A stretch of DNA of 64,000 nucleotides from an uncultured Christensenella sp. (GTDB lineage Bacteria > Bacillota > Clostridia > Christensenellales > Borkfalkiaceae), in the NCBI GenBank assembly GCA_910577055.1, contig CAJTKX010000003.1:62001-126000 (forward strand), written 5' to 3'. This document shows, piece after piece, positions 24,463 through 34,256 of the stretch. Position 1 is the first letter of the stretch. Every line of letters starts with the position of its first letter. The position numbers and the translations under genes are program-made. The notes under the pieces are model-generated. The model was not told the origin of the DNA. It searched no databases and saw nothing but the letters and a program-made list of their open reading frames with translations.

Positions 24463-27400
24463 TTATTTAAAGTATTTTACGCCGCTTTCGAATATCTTCA
24501 TATCGAAGTTGCCGGCAAAGTTCTTGTAAAGATTTTCACCCTTTCTTTCGCTGTGTCCCATTTTACCGAAAACTCTGCCGTCGGGCGAGGTTATACCCTC
24601 AATCGCCCACATACTGCCGTTGGGGTTGTAGGGGCTTTGCATTGTGGGTTTACCGCTTAAATCGACGTACTGCGTTGCGATTTGACCGTTCTTTTTCATA
24701 ATTTCAAGTTCCTTGGCGGGCGCAACGATTTTGCCTTCGCCGTGGGAAACGGGAACAGAATAAACTTCGCCGACCTTGCACGCAGAAAGCCAAGGGCTTA
24801 ATACGGACGCAACGCGTATATTTGCCATAGTGGAAACGTGGCGGGAAATATTATTGTAAGTGAGCGTAGGCGAATTTTCCGTAAGCGGGCTGACCTTACC
24901 GTAAGGCACAAGCCCGAGCTTTATAAGCGCTTGGAAGCCGTTACAGATGCCGAGCACAAGTCCGTCGCGGTTGTTTAGCAGCTCCATTATGCGCTCCGAA
25001 ACGGCGGAATTTTTAAACGTGGTCGCAATGAACTTGCCCGAGCCGTCGGGTTCGTCACCACCCGAGAAACCACCCGGGAAAGCGATGATGTTCGCCCTAT
25101 CGATTGCCTTGATAATAGCTTGCACGCTTTCTTCGATATCCGCGGCGGTGCGGTTCTTTATAACCAAAATTTCTGTTTCCGCGCCCGCCATATTGAACGC
25201 GCGGGCAGTATCAAGCTCGCAATTCGTTCCGGGGAAAGCGGGAATAAACACGCGGGGCTTTGCCGTTTTTACGCCAACGTTGTGAACGACGGATTTCTTA
25301 TAATCGCAGTTGGGCACCTTCCCCTCTGCCTTTGCCGTCGTGGGGAACACGCCTTCAAGTTTGCCGGTGTACGCCGCAAGCGCGTCGGTATCCTTAACCT
25401 TTTCTTTGCCGAGCGAGAAGTCCTTTTTTGTAGTCGTGCCGAGGTAAACGTAGTTCAAACCGTCGAGAGCTCTTTCGTCCTCTGCGGAAACGATTAAATC
25501 GCCGTAGCCTTCTTTAAAGGCATCCTCGTAGCCGCATTCGAAGTTAAAACCAAGCCCGTTACCGAAGCACGATTTTGCAACGGCTGCGGCTGCGCCGCCC
25601 TTTTCAACAACGGTTGCAAACTTGAATTGCCCCCCGCATATGTTTGAATTAACGCGGTTGTACAACGTTTTCAAGCCCTCGAAATCGGGGATGAATTTAT
25701 CGTCCTTGGGTATTGGCAAAAGATACAATTTTTCGCCCGCGCGGTTAAGAACGTTGGTTATAAGACACGAAGCCTTTGCGGGTGCGAGGGCAAAAGATAT
25801 AATTGTCGGGGGAACGTCGATGTCCTCGAAAGTGCCGCTCATACTGTCCTTGCCGCCGATTGCGCCAAGCCCCAAATTAATCTGTGCGTAAAGCGCGCCG
25901 AGCAGTGCGGAAAGGGGAACGCCCCACCTCTTTTTGTCGTCGCGTAAGCGCATAAAGAACTCTTGCAAAGAAAGTCGGATATCTTCGGCTTTCGCACCGC
26001 TTGCGACGATTTTCGAAACCGAGGCAACGATTGAATATATCGCGCCCGTAAAAGGCGACGAGGAAGTAAGCTCGGGGCTGTAACCGTATGCCGAAACGGT
26101 GCAATCGTCGGTTTCTCCGCCGACGAGCTTTGCCGCCATAGCTATAACGGGCGTGAGTTGATGTTTGCCGCCGAAAGGCATATAGACGGATTTTGCGCCG
26201 ATAGTGCTGTCAAAAGTTTCGGCAAGTCCCTTTTTAGAGCAAACGTTTAATTGAGATAACGTATTTAAAAGCTTATTTTTGAAAGACGATTTTTCGGGGA
26301 TATTGAAAAAGTCTGTAACATTTTCATTAATCTCCGCGTCGGTAATTTGTTTAACGCCGTTGGTATCGAGGAAATCGCGCGAAATATCGACGATTGCCTT
26401 GCCGCGGTGAAGCATTTTCATTCTTCTGTCGTCGGTGACGGCAGCCACTACGGTTGCGGTTAAATTTTCTTTGGCGGCAAGTTCGGTAAACTTTGCGGCG
26501 TCCTTTTTGTCGACTACCACTGCCATTCTCTCTTGCGATTCGGAAATGGCAAGCTCCGTGCCCGAAAGCCCCTCGTACTTCTTGGGGACTTTGTCAAGCT
26601 CGATGATAAGTCCGTCTGCAAGTTCGCCGATTGCAACCGATACGCCGCCCGCGCCGAAGTCGTTGCACTTTTTTATCATTTTAGTGGCTTCTTCGTTTAA
26701 GAAAAGACGTTGCAATTTTCTTTCGGTAAGCGCATTGCCCTTTTGAACTTCCGCGCCGCAAGTTTGCACCGACTTTTTATCGTGCGCTTTGGAAGAACCC
26801 GTTGCGCCGCCGCAGCCGTCACGCCCCGTTTCTCCGCCCAAAAGAAGTATTACGTCGCCTTTTTGCGGTTTTGCGCGGTAAATCATTTCGGATTTCGCGC
26901 CGCCGACGACAAAGCCCGTTTCAAGCCTTTTCGCTTTATACCCGGGGTGATAAACTTCATCGACTTGACCCGTCGCAAGACCTATTTGGTTGCCGTAGGA
27001 AGAAAAACCCGCCGCTGCCGTTTTGGTTATAACCCTTTGCGGAAGCTTACCCGGTAAAGTGTTTTCAATAGGTTCGGTAGGGTCTGCACAGCCCGTGACG
27101 CGCATAGATTGAAGCACATACGTTCTACCCGAAAGCGGGTCGCGAATAGCTCCGCCAAGGCAAGTTGCCGCACCGCCGAAAGGCTCTATTTCCGTAGGGT
27201 GATTGTGCGTTTCATTCTTGAACATTACGGTGTACTTTTGCTCTTTTCCGTCAAGCGTAGCGTCGATTTTTATCGAGCAAGCGTTTATCTCGTCCGATTC
27301 GTCAAGGTTTGCAAGCTTACCCTCTTTCTTCAACTTTTTGACGGCGATTGTCGCAATATCCATAAGGCACGGATATTTATCCTTTCTGTCCTTATAAAGC

Positions 27401-28161
27401 TCCGCAAAGAGAGATTTATAAAGTTCGAGCGCGTCCTTTACATGCGCGTTGTTGCCGTTGATTTCGATATTTTTGATTTCGGTTGAAAAAGTAGTGTGAC
27501 GGCAATGATCCGACCAATAGGTGTCGATAACCTTAATTTCCGTTTCCGTGGGATTTCTTTTTTCTTTTTTAAAATAGTCGCGGACGAAAATCAAGTCGTC
27601 AACAGACATTGCAAGTCCGATTTGCGCGTGATACTCTTTTATCTGCGCGTCGGTTAAAGAGATAAAGTTTTCCACCTCTTTCACGTCGTCGGCGGCAACC
27701 GTAACGTGCGCAAGCGACGTGGGCTTTTCAAGTGAAACTTCCTCGCTTTCAACGGGGTTGACAAGGTGCTTTTTTATTCTTTCAAGCTGTTTTTCGTCCA
27801 CGCCCGAAACTGCGTATACTTGCGCGCATTTTATAAGGGGGCGCTCCTTTTGGGTTAAAAGCTGAACGCACTGCGCCGCGCTGTCCGCACGCTGGTCGTA
27901 CTGCCCCGTTAAATAAGCTATGGCAAAAACTTTATCGTCCTTACCGAACGGCGCGGTTTCGTAATATACGTTGTCTACGGGCGGCTCGGAAAAAACGCAA
28001 GGAACGGCGGCTTTAAACTCTTCATCCGTAAGCCCTTCCACGTCGTAGCGCAAAAGTTTGCGCACCTCTCCCGCACTGATTTTAAGAAGATTTTTTATAT
28101 CTTCCTTAACTTTTTTTGCTTGTAAATTGTCCTTTTTTTCAACGAAAATTCTGTAAATCAT
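24463..28161 (-). CDS. purL: Phosphoribosylformylglycinamidine synthase, single-chain form
   Basis: 1232 residues. Fuses PurS-like N domain, two AIRS-type synthetase halves and a C-terminal glutamine amidotransferase. Seen: SDHCRHTTFSTEI, FKNETHNHPTEIEPFGGAATCLGG, GGKDSMSGTF, and in the amidotransferase PGGFSGGDEPDGSGKF, the nucleophile motif GICNGFQALIKLG and a late SHGEGK. Converts FGAR to FGAM with glutamine and ATP, step 4 of purine synthesis. The long single-chain form is found in many Clostridia, instead of separate purSQL. Confidence 0.96.
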   Translation of the reverse strand: MIYRIFVEKKDNLQAKKVKEDIKNLLKISAGEVRKLLRYDVEGLTDEEFKAAVPCVFSEPPVDNVYYETAPFGKDDKVFAIAYLTGQYDQRADSAAQCVQLLTQKERPLIKCAQVYAVSGVDEKQLERIKKHLVNPVESEEVSLEKPTSLAHVTVAADDVKEVENFISLTDAQIKEYHAQIGLAMSVDDLIFVRDYFKKEKRNPTETEIKVIDTYWSDHCRHTTFSTEIKNIEINGNNAHVKDALELYKSLFAELYKDRKDKYPCLMDIATIAVKKLKKEGKLANLDESDEINACSIKIDATLDGKEQKYTVMFKNETHNHPTEIEPFGGAATCLGGAIRDPLSGRTYVLQSMRVTGCADPTEPIENTLPGKLPQRVITKTAAAGFSSYGNQIGLATGQVDEVYHPGYKAKRLETGFVVGGAKSEMIYRAKPQKGDVILLLGGETGRDGCGGATGSSKAHDKKSVQTCGAEVQKGNALTERKLQRLFLNEEATKMIKKCNDFGAGGVSVAIGELADGLIIELDKVPKKYEGLSGTELAISESQERMAVVVDKKDAAKFTELAAKENLTATVVAAVTDDRRMKMLHRGKAIVDISRDFLDTNGVKQITDAEINENVTDFFNIPEKSSFKNKLLNTLSQLNVCSKKGLAETFDSTIGAKSVYMPFGGKHQLTPVIAMAAKLVGGETDDCTVSAYGYSPELTSSSPFTGAIYSIVASVSKIVASGAKAEDIRLSLQEFFMRLRDDKKRWGVPLSALLGALYAQINLGLGAIGGKDSMSGTFEDIDVPPTIISFALAPAKASCLITNVLNRAGEKLYLLPIPKDDKFIPDFEGLKTLYNRVNSNICGGQFKFATVVEKGGAAAAVAKSCFGNGLGFNFECGYEDAFKEGYGDLIVSAEDERALDGLNYVYLGTTTKKDFSLGKEKVKDTDALAAYTGKLEGVFPTTAKAEGKVPNCDYKKSVVHNVGVKTAKPRVFIPAFPGTNCELDTARAFNMAGAETEILVIKNRTAADIEESVQAIIKAIDRANIIAFPGGFSGGDEPDGSGKFIATTFKNSAVSERIMELLNNRDGLVLGICNGFQALIKLGLVPYGKVSPLTENSPTLTYNNISRHVSTMANIRVASVLSPWLSACKVGEVYSVPVSHGEGKIVAPAKELEIMKKNGQIATQYVDLSGKPTMQSPYNPNGSMWAIEGITSPDGRVFGKMGHSERKGENLYKNFAGNFDMKIFESGVKYFK

Positions 28162-28187
28162 ATTTAAACCTTTATTATGTAAAAGTG

Positions 28188-28216
28188 CGTTATTTCAAGC
28201 ATATGTTGGGGTCAAT
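28188..28216 (+). repeat. Dispersed 29-bp repeat, copy B
   Basis: Reads on the plus strand from CGTTATTTCAAG to GGGGTCAAT, 25 of 29 matching copy D. It lies between purD (stop at 28220) and purL (start at 28161), 26 nt before the purL ATG. Confidence 0.75.
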
Positions 28217-28219
28217 TAA

Positions 28220-29500
28220 TTAACCCTCACGGTATTTGATACCGATATCTTTACGATAGTGCTTGTTTTCGAACTCGATTTGGTCAACCGCTTTGTACGC
28301 TTTTCTGCGAGCATCGTCAACGGTTTTCCCCTTGGCGACAATGCCCAAAACTCTGCCGCCGTTGGTTATCAACTTTCCGTCTTTCATAGCAGTACCCGCG
28401 TGAATAATCTGCACGTCTTGTACTTCGCCGATAGTAATTTCTTTACCCTTGGCGTAGCTTAACGGATACCCGCCGCTTGCAAGCACGACGCACACGCACG
28501 CGCCGTCGTCCCACTCGATATCTATATCGGCAAGCCGCTCATCGGTTATCGCCTCGAAAATTTCCATTAAATCAGTCTTTAACATCGGCAGCACGACTTG
28601 GGTCTCGGGGTCGCCGAAACGCGAATTGTACTCGATAACCTTCATACCTTTGTCGGTGCGCATAAGTCCGAAGTAAAGACAGCCTTTAAAAGTCCGCCCC
28701 TCTGCGTTCATTGCGTTCATTGTGGGTATCATTATTGTTTCGAGAACTTCTTTTTCAAGCTCTTTCGTCCAAAACGGGCAAGGCGAAAAAGTACCCATAC
28801 CGCCCGTATTCAAGCCTTTGTCCTTATCGTTTGCGCGCTTATGGTCGCAAGAAGTTATCATAGGAACGATAGTCTTGCCGTCGGTAAACGCAAGCACGGA
28901 AACCTCTTCGCCCGGGGTATATTTTAAGCCTTTTAAGCACTCTTCGATTACTATTACGTTGCCCGCCGTGCCGAAAGACTTATCAAGCATAATCTCTTTC
29001 AAGCCCTCTTCGGCGTGTTTTAAATCTTCGCATACAAGCACGCCTTTGCCTAAAGCAAGCCCGTCGGCCTTTAAAACTATGGGCGCGCCCTTTTTGCGGA
29101 TATAATCAAGCGCTTTGTCGTAATCGTTGAACGTTTCCGCCTCTGCCGTTGGAATATTATACTTTTTCATAAGCTGTTTTGAAAAAGCCTTGCTCGCCTC
29201 GATAATCGCAGCGTCTTTCTTTGGACCGAAGCAGCGTTTGCCCAAGGCTTCCAACTCGTCCACAAGCCCTATTGCCAAAGGGTCGTCGGGCGCGACCACA
29301 TAATAGTCGATTTCGGGGTGCTCAGACGCAAACTTTTTCACCGCGTCGATATTCATATAATTAACGTCTACGTTTTCGGCAATTTCGGCTGTGCCCGCGT
29401 TGCCTTTCATACAGTAGAGTTTGTCAACCTTTTTGCTTTTTTTAAGCGCAAGTAACAAGGCGTGTTCTCTTCCGCCGTTTCCTATTACAAGTACGTTCAT
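28220..29500 (-). CDS. purD: Phosphoribosylamine-glycine ligase
   Basis: Start at 29500 (MNVLVIGNGGREH) with AAGGAAAT as SD; an upstream in-frame Met lies within repeat copy C. 426 residues with ATP-grasp fold: VLKADGLALGKGVLV, GEEVSVLAFTDG, YNSRFGDPETQVVLP. Makes GAR, step 2 of purine synthesis. Confidence 0.96.
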   Translation of the reverse strand: MNVLVIGNGGREHALLLALKKSKKVDKLYCMKGNAGTAEIAENVDVNYMNIDAVKKFASEHPEIDYYVVAPDDPLAIGLVDELEALGKRCFGPKKDAAIIEASKAFSKQLMKKYNIPTAEAETFNDYDKALDYIRKKGAPIVLKADGLALGKGVLVCEDLKHAEEGLKEIMLDKSFGTAGNVIVIEECLKGLKYTPGEEVSVLAFTDGKTIVPMITSCDHKRANDKDKGLNTGGMGTFSPCPFWTKELEKEVLETIMIPTMNAMNAEGRTFKGCLYFGLMRTDKGMKVIEYNSRFGDPETQVVLPMLKTDLMEIFEAITDERLADIDIEWDDGACVCVVLASGGYPLSYAKGKEITIGEVQDVQIIHAGTAMKDGKLITNGGRVLGIVAKGKTVDDARRKAYKAVDQIEFENKHYRKDIGIKYREG

Positions 29501-29515
29501 ATTTCCTTCTTTTTT

Positions 29516-29544
29516 CGTTAGTTGGCACATATGTGGGGGTCTAT
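29516..29544 (+). repeat. Dispersed 29-bp repeat, copy C
   Basis: From CGTTAGTTGG to GGGGGTCTAT, 24 of 29 matching copy D. It lies between purH and purD, 15 nt before the purD ATG. Similarity to copy G continues for ~15 nt past the core (TGAA..., TTAGG). Confidence 0.75.
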
Positions 29545-29565
29545 TGAACTATTAGGCCGTTAAAA

Positions 29566-31185
29566 TCAGTGTTTAAAGTGTCTGTCGCCGACGAATACCA
29601 TTGCAATTCCCGCGGCATTGCAAGCTTCAACGGAAGCTTTGTCCTGTATCGAGCCGCCGGGCTGAATAATTGCGGTTATTCCCGCCTTAACGCACTCTTC
29701 AACGCAGTCGGGAAAAGGAAAGAAAGCATCCGATGCCATAACCGAGCCTTTCGCTTCTTTACCGGCGTGGGCTATTGCTTGTTGAGCCGCCCAAATACGG
29801 TTTGTTTGACCCATTCCTATACCCGTGGTTCTACCCTTTTTGCCGATTACGATTGCGTTTGATTTTGTGTGCTTTACAACCTTCCACGCAAACAGCATAG
29901 CCTCCACCTCGTCCTTAGAGGGCATGCGGTCGGTGACTACGCCAAGCCCGTAAACGGTCTTTTCCTTTCCGCTGGGAAGCGTGCTGACTTCGACGGGCGC
30001 CTTGGTTTTAAAAAGGCTCATATCCTCGTTACGGATAAGTCCCTCGTCATACTGTTGAACGAGCAATCCGCCGTAAACCTTTTTCATATCGAAAGCGGTA
30101 TTTTCGCGCTTTGCGGAAATATCGTCGATTTGAAGAAGGCGAATATTTTTCTTTTGCTGTAAAATTTCAAGCGCTTCCGCCGTGTAGTCGGGCGCCATAA
30201 CTATTTCTATGAATATTTTATTAATCTCGGTTGCCGTGTCCTTATCAACCGTGCCGTTGATTGCAAGTATTCCGCCGAAAACGGACACGGGGTCGCTTTC
30301 ATAAGCGCGCAAGTAAGCTTCGTGAACGGTTTTGCCCGTGCCTACGCCGCAAGGATTGGCGTGTTTGCAAGCTACTACCGCGGGGGTATCGCCGAATTCC
30401 TTCAAAAGCTCTAACGCGCCGTTCGCGTCGTTAATATTGTTGTATGAAAGCTCCTTGCCCCAAAGCTGCTTTGCGGAAGATAACGAGCCTTTGCGAATAA
30501 ACTGCTCATTATAGAAAACCGCTTGCTGGTTGGGGTTTTCTCCGTAGCGCATATCTTGTGCCTTGGAGTACGCGAAGGTTACCTCGTCGGGGAAAATTAT
30601 TCCGAGCTGCGCGGCAAGGTAATTGGAAATCAGACTGTCGTAAACCGCCGTATGCGCAAAAACTTTGTATTGCAGATACTTTTTGGTTTCAAGCGTAACC
30701 CCGCCGTTTTCAAGCTCCGAAAGGACTTTTGAGTAGTCCTTAGGGTCTACTATAACCGCAACGTCTTGATAGTTTTTTGCCGCCGCCCTTATCATAGTAG
30801 GTCCGCCGATATCGATATTTTCAACGCACTCGGCAAAATCCGCGCCCTTTGCAAGGGTTGCCTTGAAAGGATAAAGATTTACACAGACGATATCTATCGT
30901 ATTAATATTGAGCTTTTCAAGCTGAGCCATATGCTCGGGGTTGGAACGCATTGCCAAAAGCCCCGCGTGCACGTTGGGGTGCAACGTTTTGACTCTGCCG
31001 TCAAGGCACTCGGGGAAGCCTGTAATATCGGAAATTCCGATAACCTTTAAGCCCGCTTCTTGTAAAGCCTTTGCCGTGCCGCCCGTAGAGATAATTTCAA
31101 AGCCGCATTTTACAAGACCTTTGCAGAACTCGACCACGCCCGCCTTATCCGATACGCTGACAAGCGCTCTTTTCTTCATTTCCAT
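29566..31185 (-). CDS. purH: Bifunctional AICAR transformylase/IMP cyclohydrolase
   Basis: 539 residues. N-terminal MGS-type cyclohydrolase (ALVSVSDKAGVVEF, FPECLDGRVKTLHPNVHAG) and C-terminal transformylase (RYGENPNQQAVFY, CKHANPCGVGTG, SDAFFPFPDCVE). Last two steps to IMP. Start at 31185 has GGAGG seven bases upstream; a second Met two codons on is a minor alternative. Confidence 0.97.
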   Translation of the reverse strand: MEMKKRALVSVSDKAGVVEFCKGLVKCGFEIISTGGTAKALQEAGLKVIGISDITGFPECLDGRVKTLHPNVHAGLLAMRSNPEHMAQLEKLNINTIDIVCVNLYPFKATLAKGADFAECVENIDIGGPTMIRAAAKNYQDVAVIVDPKDYSKVLSELENGGVTLETKKYLQYKVFAHTAVYDSLISNYLAAQLGIIFPDEVTFAYSKAQDMRYGENPNQQAVFYNEQFIRKGSLSSAKQLWGKELSYNNINDANGALELLKEFGDTPAVVACKHANPCGVGTGKTVHEAYLRAYESDPVSVFGGILAINGTVDKDTATEINKIFIEIVMAPDYTAEALEILQQKKNIRLLQIDDISAKRENTAFDMKKVYGGLLVQQYDEGLIRNEDMSLFKTKAPVEVSTLPSGKEKTVYGLGVVTDRMPSKDEVEAMLFAWKVVKHTKSNAIVIGKKGRTTGIGMGQTNRIWAAQQAIAHAGKEAKGSVMASDAFFPFPDCVEECVKAGITAIIQPGGSIQDKASVEACNAAGIAMVFVGDRHFKH

Positions 31186-31198
31186 ATGTTTTCCTCCG

Positions 31199-31813
31199 TC
31201 AATTTATCTTAACTTTTCTGTCGGTTTTTTCTATTAGCCCCAAGCAAAGCTTTTTAACGCAATAGGGCAATAACGAATGCTCTTCCTTTAAAACGCGCTG
31301 TTGCAAAGCTTCCGCGGTGTCGTCGTCCTTTACTTCCACCGCTCGCTGTGCGATTATTGCGCCGCCGTCGGGGATTTCGTTCACAAAATGAACGGTACAG
31401 CCCGAAACCTTTGCGCCGTAGTCGATAACGGCTTGATGAACTTTAAGCCCGTAGTAACCCGCGCCGCAAAAAGCGGGTATAAGCGACGGGTGAATATTGA
31501 TAATTCTGTCGCTGAAATTCTTTATAAAGCTTTCGGGAATTATTTTGAGCCAACCCGCCAAAACGATATAATCTACCCCGTGCATATTTAAAATGTATGT
31601 CAATTCCTCGTATAGCTTGTCAAGGTCGGGGTAGTCTTTTTTTGCAAAAACACGCGTAGGAATATCGTGTTTTTTCGCCCTATCGATTGCGCCTATTCCG
31701 TCCTTAGAGGCAATAAGCAAAGCGATTTCACAGAATTTTTCACTTTCGTTTGCATCGATTAACGACTGAAAATCAGTGCCCCCTCCCGACGCGAAAACGG
31801 CTATTTTTTTCAT
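31199..31813 (-). CDS. purN: Phosphoribosylglycinamide formyltransferase
   Basis: 204 residues. Motifs FASGGGTDFQSLID, VLAGWLKIIP, NIHPSLIPAFCG with the catalytic His, and HFVNEIPDGGAIIAQ. Uses 10-formyl-THF to make FGAR. It overlaps purM by 4 nt. Confidence 0.96.
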   Translation of the reverse strand: MKKIAVFASGGGTDFQSLIDANESEKFCEIALLIASKDGIGAIDRAKKHDIPTRVFAKKDYPDLDKLYEELTYILNMHGVDYIVLAGWLKIIPESFIKNFSDRIINIHPSLIPAFCGAGYYGLKVHQAVIDYGAKVSGCTVHFVNEIPDGGAIIAQRAVEVKDDDTAEALQQRVLKEEHSLLPYCVKKLCLGLIEKTDRKVKIN

Positions 31814-32829
31814 TTTAAAATAACTCCGCTGCCCTTAACGGTCTTGCCGAGAATTACGCACTCTTCGCCCGTGCTTTCAAGCTGAGCGATTGTTGCTTCG
31901 ACGTCGCTCTTTTTGACGCATACAACCATGCCTATACCCATATTGAATGTATTGTAAATTTCTTGCTTGGAAAGCTTGGACTTTTTCTGCATAAGGCGGA
32001 AGATAATAGGCACTTCGTAAGACTTGGTATCTATTCTGCAACCGATACCTTCGGGAAAGATGCGGGGAATATTTTCGATAAAGCCGCCGCCCGTGATATG
32101 CGCGATACCCTTGACGTTGACTTTTTTGATAAGCTCCAAAATCGATTTGACGTAAATTTTTGTGGGTGTTAAAAGTACGTCGATAGGCTTTGCGCCAAGT
32201 TCCGCGTCGTACTTTTCAAGCTCTTTTATGTCCTCGCCCCAAAGCTTTCTTACAAGAGAATAACCGTTGGAGTGAATACCGCTCGACTTAATACCGATTA
32301 ACACGTCGCCCGACTTGATTTTGCTGCCGTTTATAATCTTTTTCTTATCGACTACGCCTACCGCAAAGCCCGCGATATCGTAATCGCCATCGGGATAAAA
32401 ACCGGGCATTTCCGCAGTTTCGCCGCCGATTAAAGCTGCGCCCGACTGACGGCAGCCCTCGGCAATTCCCGAAACTACCGTTGCAACCTTTTCGGGGCTT
32501 AAAGCGCCCGTTGCAAAATAGTCAAGGAAAAACAGCGGTTGCGCACCTTGACAAACTATGTCGTTAACACACATTGCAACCGCATCGATGCCGATAGAGT
32601 CGTGTTTGCCGGAAATTATAGCGTACTTTAATTTGGTGCCCACGCCGTCCGTTCCCGCGACAAGTACGGGTTCTTTCATTCCCTTGGGCATTTGGAAGAA
32701 GCCGCCGAACGAGCCGATATCACCCAAAACGCCGCTTGTGTAAGTGGATTTGACGTGCTCTTTCATAAGCCTTACCGCTTCGTAACCTCTTTCGACGTCA
32801 ACGCCGCTGTCTTTATAAGAAATTGCCAT
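31810..32829 (-). CDS. purM: Phosphoribosylformylglycinamidine cyclo-ligase
   Basis: 339 residues: SYKDSGVDVERGYEAV, LVAGTDGVGTKL, GGETAEMPGFY, HITGGGFIENIPRIFP. ATP-dependent AIR formation, step 5. One nucleotide separates it from purF. Confidence 0.97.
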   Translation of the reverse strand: MAISYKDSGVDVERGYEAVRLMKEHVKSTYTSGVLGDIGSFGGFFQMPKGMKEPVLVAGTDGVGTKLKYAIISGKHDSIGIDAVAMCVNDIVCQGAQPLFFLDYFATGALSPEKVATVVSGIAEGCRQSGAALIGGETAEMPGFYPDGDYDIAGFAVGVVDKKKIINGSKIKSGDVLIGIKSSGIHSNGYSLVRKLWGEDIKELEKYDAELGAKPIDVLLTPTKIYVKSILELIKKVNVKGIAHITGGGFIENIPRIFPEGIGCRIDTKSYEVPIIFRLMQKKSKLSKQEIYNTFNMGIGMVVCVKKSDVEATIAQLESTGEECVILGKTVKGSGVILK

Positions 32830-32830
32830 T

Positions 32831-34246
32831 TTAAACTCCTTCGTGTTTGTTAATTTTTAATTCGTCTACTTCATAGTCTTGCATGGGGTACGGGTATTCG
32901 CCGTTAAAACAGCCGAGGCAGAAGCCCGTTTGTGCTCCCTCGCAAGTGGATAAAAGCTGTTCTACTGTCAGATACTTCACGCTGTCCGCGCCGAGGCTTT
33001 CGCAAATTTGCTCCTCATTTTTATATGCGCCGATAAGCTGTGAATAAGTTTGAATATCGATACCGAGGTGGCACGGGTGCTTTATAACGGGTGAACATAT
33101 TCTGATATGTACTTCCTTTGCGCCCGCGTCGCGCAGCATTTTAATGATTTTGCGCATAGTCGTGCCGCGCACGATACTGTCGTCTATAAGTACTATTCGC
33201 TTGCCGCGAACGTTGCCGCGCAAGGCGTTCATTTTAACGCTTAAACTGTTTTCGCGCTGACTTTGGTCGGGCTGAATAAAGGTTCTGCCGACGTAACGGT
33301 TACGCGCAAGCGCTTCGACAAAAGGAATACCGCTCTCCTCGGAATATCCCCTTGCCGCCACGTTGCCCGAATCGGGCACGCCGGATACAAGGTCTGCTTC
33401 CACGGGGTAATTTTTTGCAAGCAATTTGCCCGCTTTCTTGCGCGCCTCGTAAACGCTGTAACCTTCCATAACCGAATCGTGACGGGCAAAGTAGACATAC
33501 TCGAATATGCACATACTGCTTTTTTTAGGCACGCCGGCCATCATATGAGAATGAATACCGTCGCTGTCGATAACGACAATTTCGCCGGGCTTTACGTCGC
33601 GCAAGAAGTTCGCGCCGACCGCATCCAAGGCGCAAGTTTCGCTTGCCGCAACAACTTCTCCGTCAATAGTGCCTATGCAAAGCGGGCGGATACCGTGCGG
33701 GTCGCGCACGGCGATAAGCTTATCCGTAGCCATAATAACAAGCGCGTACGAGCCTTTAAATTTGGCGCAAGCGCGTTTTATTCCCGTTAGAATGTCTCCG
33801 TCCGAAAGGCTGTTGATAAGTATTGCTATAACTTCGCTGTCGATAGAGGTTTGAAAAACCGCGTTTTGAGCGATAAGCTCGTCGCGGAGCTGTTTGGTGT
33901 TGGTAAGATTGCCGTTGTGAGCGACTGCGACTTTACCGCACTTGCCCGCAAACACGACGGGTTGGGCGTTTAAAAGTTGGCTTGCGCCCGTGGTCGAATA
34001 GCGCACATGACCGATTGCTATATCGCCGTCGGGAAGCTTATCGAGCATACCGTTCGAAAACACGTCGGGGACAAGTCCCATTCCCTTATAGTAAGAAATT
34101 TTATTTGCGTAAGAAACCGCTATACCGCACGACTCTTGTCCTCTGTGTTGCAAGGCGTAAAGTCCGTAATAAACGGTATGCGCAACGTTGCGGCTCTCTT
34201 GCGAATATACGCCGAAAACGCCGCACTCCTCGTGTTTTTCTTCCAT
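32831..34246 (-). CDS. purF: Amidophosphoribosyltransferase (catalytic PurF)
   Basis: 471 residues. After a short propeptide MEEKHEE comes CGVFGVYS, so Cys8 would be the N-terminal nucleophile after cleavage. Glutaminase motifs GHVRYSTTG and AHNGNLTN; phosphoribosyltransferase loop VLIDDSIVRGTTMRKI. C-terminal CLGCFNGEYPYP together with other Cys suggests the [4Fe-4S] form of B. subtilis PurF. Commits PRPP to purine synthesis. Confidence 0.97.
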   Translation of the reverse strand: MEEKHEECGVFGVYSQESRNVAHTVYYGLYALQHRGQESCGIAVSYANKISYYKGMGLVPDVFSNGMLDKLPDGDIAIGHVRYSTTGASQLLNAQPVVFAGKCGKVAVAHNGNLTNTKQLRDELIAQNAVFQTSIDSEVIAILINSLSDGDILTGIKRACAKFKGSYALVIMATDKLIAVRDPHGIRPLCIGTIDGEVVAASETCALDAVGANFLRDVKPGEIVVIDSDGIHSHMMAGVPKKSSMCIFEYVYFARHDSVMEGYSVYEARKKAGKLLAKNYPVEADLVSGVPDSGNVAARGYSEESGIPFVEALARNRYVGRTFIQPDQSQRENSLSVKMNALRGNVRGKRIVLIDDSIVRGTTMRKIIKMLRDAGAKEVHIRICSPVIKHPCHLGIDIQTYSQLIGAYKNEEQICESLGADSVKYLTVEQLLSTCEGAQTGFCLGCFNGEYPYPMQDYEVDELKINKHEGV

Positions 34247-34256
34247 ATAATTACCT

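Noticed and set aside
31175..31205. Possible eighth copy of the 29-bp repeat near the purH start
   Set aside because: CATATGTT and GTCAATT occur, but the G-run and the CGTTA start are absent; likely chance around the purH SD.
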